From: Papaver somniferum
Lineage: Eukaryota; Streptophyta; Magnoliopsida; Ranunculales; Papaveraceae
Length of the DNA: 64,000 nt
NCBI RefSeq assembly: GCF_003573695.1
Contig: NC_039363.1
Location: forward strand, 150,382,826 to 150,446,825
Direction: 5' to 3'
Positions 35,117 through 47,756 of the stretch are shown here, in pieces (position 1 is the stretch's first letter; every line of letters starts with the position of its first letter). The notes beneath the pieces are model-generated. The model made no database searches, had not been told where the DNA came from, and saw nothing but the letters and a program-made list of their open reading frames with translations. Position numbers and translations under genes: made by a program.

Positions 35117-35527
35117 TCAAAAGGACTGTTCAGGAACCTCACGAGGCATATTGTCTTCAAGCTTGTGATCAACAGCTACCATTGCATCATCGGAGAGATG
35201 ATTCTCTTTGCGAAGATCATTGATTTGATGTTTTATGAGACCAAGGTCAGAGACAACCTTTTCCAACTCATTTTTCAACTTATTAAGATCTTTTAGAGTA
35301 TCAACGAGCCGTTGTTTTGCTTCCCCAAAGTATTTAAGAAAGTCATGAAAAACTTCAGCAGAAATCATATCACTCTTCTCAGCATCTTCATGAACGTAGG
35401 CAAATAAACATGAAGCATTAGGATGATCTTCATCTACAATTGTTCTTTTCCTCTTAGATTCAAAAACAATCTTTTTGTCAAGGAATCCTTTTGCAAAACC
35501 ACCGTAGCAAGATGAGGAGGAAGACAT
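35117..35527 (-). CDS. ORF2 of the non-autonomous Sirevirus-like element, coiled-coil protein
   Basis: An open frame of 136 codons from the ATG at 35527 (MSSSSSCYGGFAKGFLDKK); an in-frame ATG at 35560 would add 11 residues. Residues 20-35 are basic (ESKRKR). Residues about 60-110 are a heptad-like coiled coil (LVDTLKDLNKLKNELEKVV, then LGLIKHQINDLRKEN). No known domain was recognised. It lies downstream of ORF1, before the non-coding region, which is where Sireviruses keep their third (envelope-like) ORF, itself reported to have coiled coils. That parallel is inference only. A decayed counterpart exists at 21655-21960. Confidence 0.55.
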   Translation of the reverse strand: MSSSSSCYGGFAKGFLDKKIVFESKRKRTIVDEDHPNASCLFAYVHEDAEKSDMISAEVFHDFLKYFGEAKQRLVDTLKDLNKLKNELEKVVSDLGLIKHQINDLRKENHLSDDAMVAVDHKLEDNMPREVPEQSF

Positions 35528-35989
35528 TCTTGAAAACTCAAAATCCAACCTGGAGTACACGTACGTGACTTGTAACCAAGAGGTCGGATATATATTATTT
35601 GGGAAGATATTCTAGGGTTTCTTAGGACCGTTGACTCGGGCCAGAACAGGTATCCGTTCGAGTACAACATTACCCAAAACAAAAAAGCCGTAAAAACTTT
35701 TGCTACACAAAAAGGGCTCAATAAACTTCATAACTCAAAGAAGCAATTTAGAGCACTATAATAGCTAGAAACAACTTTCGAGAAGGAAAAAAAATTCTGA
35801 AGAAAAAATAAGAGACAACATCCAGACAACAAACAATACTTTGACCATAGTAAGTCTGCAAGCAATAGTTTAGCTATAGACGATAAGAACATAGCTTAAC
35901 TTAACAGAAACAAAAGTCAAAAGTTTACCTAATTATTAACACATCTTACTCAAAAGGATTTTTATGAGTAAGTCCTTTGAACCTTGTGA

Positions 35990-37150
35990 TTAATTAGCAC
36001 AAGTATGAGCAACCAACTCATCAAGAGATTTGTGTTTATGATCAAGTCTCTTTTTCCTCCTAAAACTAGGGCGAGATCCCTTTTGATGTGATAAATTATC
36101 ATAAAACTTACTGTCATCAAAGTACGAGACATAGTTGGAGTTCTTACCAGAAGGATTTTGACATGAGGTGGAAGACATCGTGTTGTCAATTTCTTTATAT
36201 CCTTCAATTAACTCTTTTAGATTATCTCTCAACTCATCAATTTTCCTTCTTTCTCCTGAGATTTCGTTCACGTTAGGGGTAATGTTGCTTCCATAGAACA
36301 TGACACGATCTTCCTTTAGATGATGTTTATTAAGATGTCTATTCTGATCTTGAGAATTCGAGGAACTCATTGAACTGAATTTCCTGGTAACATACATAGG
36401 GTAGGTACGAAAACCAATTGGTTTAGACATACGAAAGTCAGTTACACCTTTGAGAATTAAATCCAGGGTGTGTTGAAGTTGAACCAAGGAGTTTTTCTTC
36501 AACCTAGAGTTTCCCTTTCGTTTAACAGAACTCTTTGTCTCACAGACAAGACATACTTTCTGATCATCAAAATGATTTGAAAGTACGGTCTTAATATTAT
36601 TGTTAGAAGATTTCTTTTCTTTATTAGATGTGCAACATCCTTGATTGATGGAGACTTTAGGCACATGTGTTTTTACTTCTGAGTACACATCACCTTTAGT
36701 AGTGTCATAAGTACTTGGCATGTCAGATTGCTTTGAACGTCCTTGAATAGAGAGCTTACTCAAGCGATGTTCAATTTCCAAGGCATCTCTTTCGAGGCTA
36801 GCCTCAAGAGTCGTGCACGAAGACTGATCTTCAGCAATACCTTTGAGTTTGCGATCTCTTATAACGCCAAGTAGAACATTGACATGGTGTTTTAATCGAT
36901 TAAATCTATCAGCTTGGATTCTAGCAAGATTTAGAATAAATTTACTCTCTTCAGCTGCATACCATTCATTGATACAAAAAGTCTCTTTAGAAGGGTAATC
37001 AGAAACACACATGTCAGTGTTAGTCTATCTCTTCAGAACACAAGGTTCGTCTATATTCGAGATTGAAGAATCTTTCTCTTTAATAGAATTAGACGAGATA
37101 GAACTTTTATTTCTGGTGACGCGTTTATCAGAGATAATACTCTTTTCCAT
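35990..37150 (-). CDS. ORF1 of the non-autonomous Sirevirus-like element, unknown protein with an internal stop
   Basis: An ATG at 37150, just after the primer site and leader, opens 41 codons (MEKSIISDKRVTRNKSSISS...). TAG at 37027-37025 follows, and the same frame then runs on from a Met at 37012 for 340 codons. The long part is hydrophilic, with a helical N-terminal part (AAEESKFILNLARIQADRFN, RLKHHVNVLLGVIRDRKLK), a lone CLVC motif near residue 155, and a very basic C-terminus (RPSFRRKKRLDHKHKS). No RT, protease, integrase or clear zinc knuckle is present. It could be a diverged gag. The frame is long for a neutral sequence. The sister copy at 22633-23181 has a stop at nearly the same place. 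Confidence 0.55.
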
Positions 37151-37202
37151 AGAGTCAGATCGCTACAAACACAGACTTTTAAGGTCTTTGAACGTGTTTG
37201 CC

Positions 37203-37217
37203 TGCTCGGATACCAAT
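37203..37217 (-). other. Primer binding site (initiator Met tRNA type, one change)
   Basis: Directly after the 5' LTR the minus strand reads ATTGGTATCCGAGCAGG. The sister copy has TCAGAGC where this has TCCGAGC. Confidence 0.8.
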
Positions 37218-38339
37218 TGAAAAAGCGGGGGTCTAACAACACTACCCAATATTTCGCTTAGCAATCTGTATAGAAAAACTCGAATATACTTTTAAGAGAA
37301 TCAACAAGACTCAATCAATTAAAAGTATATCAACGAGTTTATATCTCTCTTCTTGATTTCATTTACTCAAGCAAGAACTGCGAGTTCTAATCAAATACAA
37401 GGAATAACTTGGATGGTACCAAAGACCAATATCCAAGGATCAACCAATATCAATCAACAACCAAAGGTTAGATTTCCAATAGATTGATTCAAACGCACAA
37501 CCTGTATTATTTCAATTATAAAGATAAACAATATAATGAGGAAAATGAAATAACACATACACCAGAAATTTTGTTAAAGAGGAAACCGCAAACGCAGAAA
37601 AACCCCAGGACCTAGTCCATATCGAACACACACTATATTAAGCCGCTACATGCACTATCCTACTGCAAGCTAAATTCGGACTGGACTGCAGTTGAACCCC
37701 AATCAGTCTCCCACTGATCCAAGGTACAGTTGTACTCCCTACGCCTCTGATCCCAGCAGGATACTGCGCACTTGATTCCCTTAGCTGATCTCACCCACAA
37801 CTAAGAGTTGCTACGACCCAAAATTGCAGGCTTTGACAATAAAGAAATATGTCTCACACAGACAAGACTATCAAAGGATCAATATGTCTCCCACAGATAA
37901 ACCCTAAAGGTTTTGTTCCGTCTTTTGATAATAATCAAGGTGAACAGGAACCAATTTATAATCCGGTCTTATATTCCCGAAGAACAGCCTAGAGTTATCA
38001 ATCACCTGACAACAATCTTAATCGTATGGTAGCGAAACAAGATGTTGCGGAATCACAAACAATGAGACGAAGATGTTTGTGATTACTTTTTATATCTTGC
38101 CTATCAGGGATATCAATCTCAAGCCAATCAATCTGATTGTACTCGTACGATAGAAGATGCAAGATCAGATCACACAACTACTATAAAAGTAGTATCAGTC
38201 TGGCTTCACAATCCCAATGAAGTCTTTAAGTCGTTAACCTTGTTTTAGAAGAAGAAAACAAAAGTTTAAAGGAGAATCGACTCTAGTATGCAAACTAGTA
38301 TCACACGTAAGGTGTGGGGATTAGTTTTCTAGATGTTCC

Positions 38340-38348
38340 TTTATATAG
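38340..38348 (-). promoter_or_regulatory. Putative LTR TATA box
   Basis: The minus strand reads GACTATATAAAGG here, the same motif and LTR position as at 8143 in the related plus-strand LTR. It would drive the element's RNA. Confidence 0.55.
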
Positions 38349-38805
38349 TCTTTCAAATCAGGGTTTTGCCTTGGTCACAAAGCAAACAATATCCACCGTT
38401 AGATGAAAACCTGATTTAGATTCAAGCTAATATTTCTCAACCGTTATATCGAAAACTTAGCTTGTTACACACACTTGACAATGCACACTTCTAGGTTTGT
38501 TAACCGTACCCCAAACATATGCACTTGTTGGTTCAATAATAGTTAACCAAAAAGTTAGCTATATGAGCATTTCATACCAACCATGTTCTTCTTCACCATA
38601 ACTAGTTCAAATGACTTCAAATGAACTAGTTAGAGAGTTGTTTAATTGTAAGGAAATCTTATGTACTACACAAGACACAATTGAAAGAAAGATGATTTGA
38701 TTCACTTGAATCGGTTCATGAACTTTTATAGCCATGGTTTGCAAACTGCATTCCTTAGTCTTTTTAAGTTTAAGTTCAGAAATCATCTTCAGATATATAA
38801 CCTTC

Positions 38806-38975
38806 TTAAGTTCGCAGACTAGGTTCGCGGACTTAAGCAACCGGGCAGAGTTTACAAACTCCATCAAAATTTCTCGGGATGAGAAGTTCAGCACTTCGCG
38901 GACTGAGTTCGCTGACTTGGCAAAGTCATTCTTCCGGTTTCTCTTGATCAACAAAGTTCGTAAACTTTGGTTCAA
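38806..38975. repeat. LTR minisatellite, AGTTCGCGGACTT type (5' LTR)
   Basis: Cores AGTTCGCAGACTAGG, GGTTCGCGGACTTAAG, CTTCGCGGACTGAG, GTTCGCTGACTTGG and AAGTTCGTAAACTTTGG. It has one more core than the partner LTR at 32620-32775, so the array length differs between the two. Confidence 0.78.
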
Positions 38976-39570
38976 GGAATAGGACTTATACATAAATGTG
39001 TTTCCACAACAATGCTTATGTTCGTCATTGGTTATGTAATCTAAACTCTCATTTCAATCATTGAATCATTCTTAGAGGACGTTATAGTTGTTACACCATT
39101 TCTCGTCAAAGCAATTTTCAAAGTGATTGAAACATATCATGACTTTCGTCACTAGGTAAATATAAACTTGAACGAAGCTAAAAGCTTACCAACACATATT
39201 TCGAGATATAGATAGGTGAGGTATACTCGGCTCGAAATACCAAGTGTGTATAATCCAATTCTATATATATAGCATACGACTTCTTGTCTCAAATAGTAGG
39301 ATATAGAGTAGATAGACTTTTGAGTGATAGATAAGTTCAAGTTTTCATATACCTTTTTGTCTATAAGTTCCACCGGTTCCTGAGTAGTTCTTCTGCTTGT
39401 ACGATGAATCGCCATGAAGTCCTTGAGATCAACTACACTTTCTATCCTAGTCCGAGACTTAGCTATAACAGACTAGAAATCAAGACTTTTAGTTTTGATC
39501 ACTAACATTGACAAACATGCTTGAGATAGCAACGCATGCGAGGTTGACCGAGTAATGCTCTAACAGGAAT

Positions 39571-39852
39571 GCTTTAGGTATTACTCATCTTATGTTTGTT
39601 GATGATATTTTAAGCTTCACTAAGGCTGATATGTACAATATAGAGGGTATTGTGAATGTTCTTGACTATTTTAGAAGTGTTTCAGGGAAGATGCTCAACC
39701 TAGACAAATCCAGTGTCTACTTTAATCATAACATTACACCAAGAACTAGAGAAATTCTAGCAAGAGAACTTAAGATGACTGAAATGAATGACATTGATAA
39801 ATATCTAGGTGTGACTTTGTTAATTGGCAGGGATAAAACTAAAGCTTTTAAA
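39571..39852 (+). pseudogene. LINE RT, second segment with the catalytic Asp-Asp
   Basis: The frame reads LGITHLMFVDDILSFTKADM. FVDD is the RT catalytic motif (usually FADD). It then continues with SGKMLNLDKSSVYFNHNI and DKYLGVTLLIGRDKTKAFK, standard L1-type order. It is cut at 39853 by the Mutator-like element and resumes at 42918 with PLIQSFGTRLKFWKGK. Confidence 0.9.
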
Positions 39853-40188
39853 GAACGCGCGATTGGGGGATATAAAAACTAATTGAGGGATATGAATTAC
39901 TTCCCCCCAACCAAAGGTGTCTGCTAAGGGGTGTTTTTTGGGATGAAAATACTAAAACACCCTTAGATTAATTAAAAAATATATTATGAAAAGACTGTTA
40001 TACCCTTTCTACTAAAACTTAAAATCTAAAAACCAAACAAATATCCCCCATTCTCAAATCAGTTCCGGCAAATTAGGGTTAGGGTTCCGAAAAAAAAAAA
40101 ATTCTTCATCTTCTTCATCCGTTCTTCATCGACGATTAATCGTTAATTCAAAAATTTCTTCGTCGATTAACCTACCCGAATCATAACC

Positions 40189-40344
40189 ATGCCTCCACTA
40201 AAGAAACCAAATGCCCAATCGAAGTCAAAATCTATTGCTCAACAAAAACAACAAAAGGGGCTTGCTTTGATTGCTCAAGAGCAAGAACACGAAGAACAAG
40301 AGTTATCGTATGATCAACTACTCATAAATATGGATTCTGAGAAG
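40189..40344 (+). CDS. First exon of a small basic/glutamine-rich protein in the Mutator-like element
   Basis: 52 codons start at an ATG behind a gene-like leader (40100-40188) and end at AAG|GTAAGT, a consensus splice donor. The protein is rich in Lys, Gln and Glu and has no known domain. A possible next exon begins near 41037 after TTTTGAAATAG and codes KTKEFKAKEANKGKAKDAIT and KKRRKDDLDTPQFPPPRG. Its frame does not join cleanly, and an LGVDTRG / LGADTRG duplication further on is in another frame. It points toward the minus-strand FAR1-type gene, so the two are convergent, like the two genes of maize MuDR; homology to those is not shown. Confidence 0.45.
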
Positions 40345-40429
40345 GTAAGTCATTTAAAACTGTTTAATTAATGTTTCAATCGATTTGTAGCTATGGGTTT
40401 AAGCCAAAATCGCGAAACCCTAATTGAAA

Positions 40430-40990
40430 CAGTTGAGTGTCAGTATTTCCGACATTCAATTTAGTATGAATACCACACCGGAAATAAGTATCGAAATTCG
40501 ATATAGGATGAAGACCACACCGGTAGTGTCTCCCGACATTTAATTTAGGTTGAATACCACGCCGGAACTTAGTTTCAGCATTCTTTTTAGGATGAAGACC
40601 ACTTCGAAACCTAGTACCGGCATTGAATTGAACTTTTGCGAATATGTCGGTAGTGAGCTTCTAATAAACAGAAAACCCTAGGATTTTGTTATTTGTAACG
40701 GCATACATTTTAGGTTAGATTCCATGCCGGTGCTAGAGTTTTGGTATCCAGGAACTTCAGAAATATTATCGGCATCTTCGACATTTTTTTGTCAATGCCG
40801 GTATTAGGTCCCGACATGGGTTTTTATTTTACGTATCTGTCGGTACTGGTATTTTGTTATCCAGGAATTTCCTAAAGTGTACCGTCATCCTCGAAAATAA
40901 TTTCTCAATGCCGGTATTGGTTCCCTCCATGTTCGATACTTTTTTTCGGTATGCCGATAGTGATGTGGTGTATCTATGCCAGTATTAGAA
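40430..40990. repeat. Left array of GCCGGYATT-type motifs in the Mutator-like element
   Basis: A diverged series with 25-60 bp spacing: ACACCGGAAATAAG, ACACCGGTAGTG, ACGCCGGAACTTAG, TACCGGCATTG, ATGTCGGTAGTG, ATGCCGGTGCTAG, ATCGGCATC, ATGCCGGTATTAGG, CTGTCGGTACTGG and ATGCCGGTATTGG. It lies in the putative intron of the plus-strand gene. A matching array is at 41800-42365. Confidence 0.8.
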
Positions 40991-41017
40991 ATGAAAGTTA
41001 GTTGTCTTATATTTATT

Positions 41018-42658
41018 TCATGCTTCTTTTGAAATAGATCTAAAACAAAGGAATTTAAAGCAAAGGAGGCTAACAAAGGAAAAGCTAAAGATGCTATCAC
41101 TAAGAAAAGAAGGAAGGATGATCTTGATACTCCTCAGTTTCCGCCTCCTCGAGGGAAAACAAAAAGCGTTTGGGTGTTGATACAAGAGGGGCAATTTGGG
41201 AGAGTGGTCGTGATCGTAGTAAAATCGTTTTGGGTGCTGATACAAGAGGGGAAATTTCGGATCCCGGTGGTTATGACGGCCAAACCACACCGTACAATCC
41301 CATTCCTTTTCTTTGTCCCTTACATAGAATACAAGCTTAAAGGGGAAATTATGCTTCCTCGTACAAGTCTTGTATACCGTATTAGTCTTCTTTGTATGTA
41401 CATAACCCTTTCTCTTATGGCCATCCTTCTTCTTGTATTTCCCACTTCTCCCGCAAACCATCTCAAAACGATTGTCTGAACATTGGTTATTCCTCACCAA
41501 CACACACATGTTCTTAAGAGCCGTCTCTTTTGCCCAAGCAATTGCTTCCTCTGGAGATTTTATTCCCTATATAAGGACAACAATGGGATATTATAAGGTT
41601 AATTACAGGCAATCCCCACATAAAGTTCTAAAACTAGGTGAAAGTATTGTTTGGTAACATACCAGAGGCATTTTATAGTATTCAGACGTATCCAGACCAA
41701 GCGGTTTGGAATTTGTTGGATCAATGCATGTCACAATCTAAAGAATGAATGAAAAGAAAATTGAATTAGTTCCAAATAAAATTAAATTACTATGCGGGTA
41801 CTAGTTCCGGCATGCTCGACGACAGTACCGCCAAAACAACCAAAGCCGGAAACATGTGACGGCATTCTCGAATAATGTTTCGGCATTCCGAAATTGCACT
41901 TGAAAAAGAGGACCTAATTTTAAACAGTACTGGCATTGTATTTTCTTGAACGTTAATGCCGGAATTCGCAATACCGGCATGCTCGATATGTAAGGTTCCA
42001 AGTCGGTATTTTGTGCCAGCTTTGTCCACAATTTATAAACCACGCCGGTATTAGGTGTCGGCGTGCTCGATAATTTATATACCACGCCGGTATTTAAGTT
42101 CAAAAATCTTAAACTCCTGGATGTTTTTCTTGTGGTACCGGCATGGTAAAGTTAGGAGTGAACCATGCCGGTTTGGATATTCCATGGAATATTCGGTGGT
42201 AGGTAAAAAGTTAACTGCGTGCCGGCATGGATTTTTTTGGTTGAAGACCATGCCGGCAATTGTTTCACAATGGGGGATATTTTTCGCCGGCATGGAAATA
42301 ATATGAATACCGTACCGGTTCTGTTGGTGCCGGCGTGGTATTTATACTACGAGTATGCCGACACCAAGCTTTTTCAGAGAAAAAATGGCGGTTTCAATAA
42401 AAATAAATCAAATTTTCGACCTCTGAGCAGCATTACCTGTGTGTTGGGGATGCTTGTATGTTTAACTTGTTTACTTTCTTGGGTTGGTTCTTCAAAAAAA
42501 ACTTCATGCTCCCGAAAATCATGATCCAAGGGTGTTGGTTCATCATATAATTCCAATTGTGAGTTGTTATCATTAATTGAAGATTGAAGATATGATTGTT
42601 GTTGTAGTTGAGCTAAAGATTCAGCAGCTGCAATTCTCTCCTCACAATCATCTTCCAT
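41018..42658 (-). CDS. Three-exon gene with FAR1-type DNA-binding region (MULE transposase N-terminus)
   Basis: Exons on the minus strand are 42658-42437, 41737-41663 and 41566 onward (open to 41018). All three join in phase 0 with GT donors (GTAATG, GTATGT) and AG acceptors. Exon 1 is acidic/glutamine-rich (MEDDCEERIAAAESLAQLQQ). Exon 3 has NNQCSDNRFEMVCGRSGKYK, then CTRKHNFPFKLVFYVRD and WDCTVWFGRHNH, the pattern of the FAR1/WRKY-GCM1 zinc region at the front of plant Mutator transposases. The transposase core is missing. After HRDP, a 60-bp duplication (KFPLLYQHP and KLPLLYQHP) leads into sequence that looks like the reverse of the plus-strand gene. It is probably a truncated DNA-binding protein. 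Confidence 0.65.
41800..42365. repeat. Right array of GCCGGCATGG-type motifs in the Mutator-like element
   Basis: At least a dozen copies in both orientations: GTTCCGGCATGC, AAAGCCGGAAAC, ATGCCGGAATTC, ATACCGGCATGC, CACGCCGGTATTAG, GTACCGGCATGG, CATGCCGGTTTGG, GTGCCGGCATGG, CATGCCGGCAATTG, CGCCGGCATGG, GTGCCGGCGTGG and ATGCCGACACC. It lies in the first intron of the FAR1-type gene. Together with the left array it sits 0.5-1.1 kb inside each end. Confidence 0.82.
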
Positions 42659-42917
42659 TTCCACAAAAAAATTTCCACTCAAAAATATTTTTCCCTCATT
42701 CTACTCTCACCTCACTCACACAAATTCAAATAAAAATACACATTAATCTATCCCCAAAACACTTAAGATTTTACTAATTATTATTAATCACTAAACCTGA
42801 TTAGTGATGGATAGATTAGGAATTAAGAAATAATTACATAAGGGGTGACCCAGACTTGATATTTGGATATAGTTTTTGTCATGTAGCTATATCCCCCAAT
42901 CGCGCGTTCCTTTTAAA

Positions 42918-43912
42918 CCTCTTATTCAATCTTTTGGCACTAGACTAAAATTTTGGAAAGGAAAGACAATGAATCATTCTGCTAGATCAACTATGGTTAA
43001 ACATGTTTTGAATGCTTTTCCAACTTATCAAATGGGGTGCTTTAGAATTCCAAAAAATTTGATAAATCAAATGGACTCTATCCAAAAACGTTTTTGGTGG
43101 GGGCATAGTGATAACAATGGTCTTTGTTTGATAGGTTGGAATAAGCTTCATGTTCCAAAAGCTCTTGGTGGTCTTGGTTTTAGGAATCTTGAAATTTCAA
43201 TACTGACTTGTTAACTAAGGTATCTTGGAAGGCCTGTAACGAGGATAAATATTTATATATGCAGATTGTTAGAGCCAAGTATGGTAAGAATGGTAATTTG
43301 CTCCACTTAGATAAGTTGAAAGATGATTGCTCTTGGCTTTGGAGGAGTATTTACTCTGGCATTGAAGTTGTGCAACAGCATTCCAAATGGATTGTTCAAT
43401 ATGGCACAAAAATTAAAAATTGGCTAGATAACTGGATTATTGGCCTTAATAGTCCACTTGTTCCAATTGTGGGACTTTCTAACCTTGTTTCTCTCACTTT
43501 TGTATGTGATATGTTTTATCCTGGTACTAGAATTTAGAATAACCAACTTATTGGTGCCATTTTTGATGAAGGAACTTCTAATGCCATTCTTAGTATGTAT
43601 GTACCTGATACAGGTGATGATTATCTAATCTAGAAACCACATAGGAGAGGTAAGTTTTCTGTGAAAAGTGCATATAATGCACTCTGTGCTAATGATGTTA
43701 ACAATGCTATACCTGGTGACTATATACCTACAGAGGTATGGAAAAAACTTTGGCAAAATAAAACTCCTCATAGAGTTCAACTTTTCATTTGGAAATGCCT
43801 AAAGGATATTGTGCCTGTTAGAGAGAAATTAGTTTTCTATAAGCCTGATATAGATTCACAATGTAGCCTATGTAGTAATAGTACTGAAACCTTAAGTCAT
43901 CTTCTGGTATAA
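42918..43912 (+). pseudogene. LINE RT end and zf-RVT, third segment
   Basis: The frame gives LIQSFGTRLKFWKGKTMNHS, NAFPTYQMGCFRIPKN, IQKRFWWG and LGGLGFRNLEI, the region after the RT catalytic core. A frame change near 43205 leads to IVRAKYGKNGNLLHLDKLKD and WIVQYGTKIKNWLDNWI. After a stop near 43537 comes zf-RVT: KSAYNALC, VWKKLWQNKTPHRVQLFIWK, CLKDIVPVREKL and CSLCSNSTETLSHLL, ending in a stop. The order is complete, but there are two or three frame breaks. Confidence 0.88.
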
Positions 43913-44108
43913 TGTACTTATGCTAGATCAGTTTGGAATGCTTTAAATGTGAACATTTCAGATGTTATTCAAAATTTTAATTCACTACAGGATTGGATAA
44001 TATCTTGGTTTTATTTTAACACAGATGAAGGTAATAAGATTTATGTGTGCAGTTTGATACATATGGAAAGATAGATGCAGTTGGATTTTTCAAACTGTAA
44101 AACCTAAT

Positions 44109-44635
44109 ATGCACAGTACTCTTGCTAGAATTTATAACCTTATAAAGCAATGTGATTCTGCTACTGTTTCCTCTAGTGTTTCTAGGAACAGGTGTATTCT
44201 TCCTAAAATTTGGTTTCCATCGGATACATGCTATTTAAAAATTAACATTGATGCTTCTTATGTCTATGAAACTAGAAAAGGTAGCAATGGTCTAATTGTC
44301 GTGATCATGCAGGGTATACTCTAGCAGTGAAAGGCTTTAATTTGGAGGAAGAAATGGAAGTTGAGGTTAGAGCAAAACATTTTGAATGCAAAGCCCTGAT
44401 CAAAGCAGTAGAATGGATAGAAGAACATGGATTCAATAAAGTAATAATTGAAACTGACTGTGAAAATTTGGTGAACTCAATACATATGGAAGACCCTCCA
44501 GTGCATTGGTTCAATCATCATTTATTTCTTTCGGTTAGAAACAAGTTTCCAATTAATGATTTTTGGTTCTGCAAGTTAGTTAATAGGTTAAGTAATAGTG
44601 TGGCTCATGAGTTAGCAAGAAAAGCTAAAACTTGA
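44109..44635 (+). pseudogene. LINE C-terminal RNase H-like domain (RVT_3)
   Basis: The frame begins with WFPSDTCYLKINIDASYVYE (N-I-D-A, the first catalytic Asp) and breaks near 44320. It continues with VRAKHFECKALIKAVEWIEE (the catalytic Glu region: E-C-K-A-L), KVIIETDCENLVNSIH and VNRLSNSVAHELARKAKT (the last His/Asn block). This is the RVT_3 domain usual at the end of plant L1-type ORF2. The A-rich tail follows at about 44740-44762. Confidence 0.88.
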
Positions 44636-44774
44636 AGCTAGTAATTTCTCTTTTATTTCGAATTTTCCTCCTGATATTGTCAAATAGATTGAGGATGATT
44701 ATGTACTTTATGGGAGAAACTAATTAATAAAATCTTTCTTTTGGTATCAAAAAGAATAAAAATAAACGTGCTTT

Positions 44775-45173
44775 AAAGGGTGCGGTAGCGAGAGTAACTG
44801 CTTTTGTGGAATCACTTCGACATTGTAAGTTGTGACCCTTAAAACGCTACTGCTACAAACGAATTTAAGGAGAGGGCATTTTCCGGTCATGATGATCTGA
44901 ATTGAAATTCATGGGGAATGAATATCTTATTAATAGTTCTACAGAAACAAAATTCAAACATTTCTACAAAATTTTATTTACATTCTTAATGGTCCCATTA
45001 TCAACACGAATCAGTGCACGGTCAAAACCATTATCCCCAAATTTACCTAACCAAGACATTCCACCTTGCCTTGCCAAATATGGATCCTACTTATTCTGTC
45101 CCACAGGAAAATCCAGTATAAGTCGCCATCGGATTCAAGATTCCGGAATGCAATATAAACAGAAACCTCGACC
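44775..45173 (-). other. 3' flank/untranslated region of the UMP kinase gene
   Basis: No other gene is seen. The minus-strand stop codon of the kinase is at 45176-45174, and its 3' untranslated region must lie here. The LINE insertion ends at about 44762-44774, so it landed within a few hundred bases of the gene's end. Confidence 0.5.

Positions 45174-47756
<2,583 letters not shown>

Larger units (their letters stand above)
31027..39565 (-). mobile_element. Complete non-autonomous Sirevirus-like LTR retrotransposon with two ORFs
   Basis: LTRs 37218-39565 (5') and 31027-33370 (3') on the minus strand enclose 3847 bp. It is flanked by a perfect 5-bp duplication GGAAT (31022-31026 and 39566-39570), and sits inside a LINE RT gene. 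Both LTRs start TGTTAGAGCATT and end TTTTTCA or CTTTTCA. The primer site matches initiator-Met tRNA with one change; the polypurine tract is AAAGGGGGAGAT. No pol domains are present, but two ORFs are (35990-37150 and 35117-35527). By eye the LTRs differ at about 9 of the first 120 bases. The repeated GGGGGAG motifs upstream of the 3' LTR are a Sirevirus trait. Confidence 0.92.
37218..39565 (-). repeat. 5' LTR of the element 31027-39565
   Basis: The minus strand starts TGTTAGAGCATTACTCGG at 39565 and ends GTTAGACCCCCGCTTTTTCA at 37218, 2348 bp. It is nearly the same length as its partner. The TTCGCGGACTT-type repeat is at about 38806-38975. Confidence 0.92.
39853..42909. mobile_element. Mutator-like (MULE-type) element with FAR1-type gene, 3057 bp
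   Basis: A perfect 22-bp inverted repeat forms the ends (39853-39874, GAACGCGCGATTGGGGG..., and 42888-42909). It is flanked by a perfect 8-bp duplication CTTTTAAA (39845-39852 and 42910-42917; extending to 9 bp would add one mismatch). It codes a FAR1-type DNA-binding region typical of plant Mutator transposases, but no transposase core. hAT elements also make 8-bp duplications, but their usual end sequence is absent and the FAR1 domain favours Mutator. The element is non-autonomous. It entered the LINE RT gene and leaves its frame intact when removed. Confidence 0.82.
30785..44762 (+). mobile_element. 5'-truncated LINE (L1-type), interrupted by two later insertions
   Basis: The LINE's own sequence is 30785-31026, 39571-39852 and 42918-44762, about 2.4 kb. 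Removing the Sirevirus-like element and the Mutator-like element, each with one duplication copy, restores the RT reading frame at both joints. The 3' end is A-rich (ATCAAAAAGAATAAAAATAAA). A likely target duplication is TAAACGTTCTTT (30773-30784) versus TAAACGTGCTTT (44763-44774), 11 of 12 identical. The 5' truncation within RT is normal for LINE insertion. Confidence 0.88.

Noticed and set aside
44764..44870. Possible hairpin MITE (AAAGGGTGCGGTAGCG ... CGCTACTGCTAC)
   Set aside because: The matching words are in swapped order, so they do not form a proper inverted repeat, and no target duplication was found.
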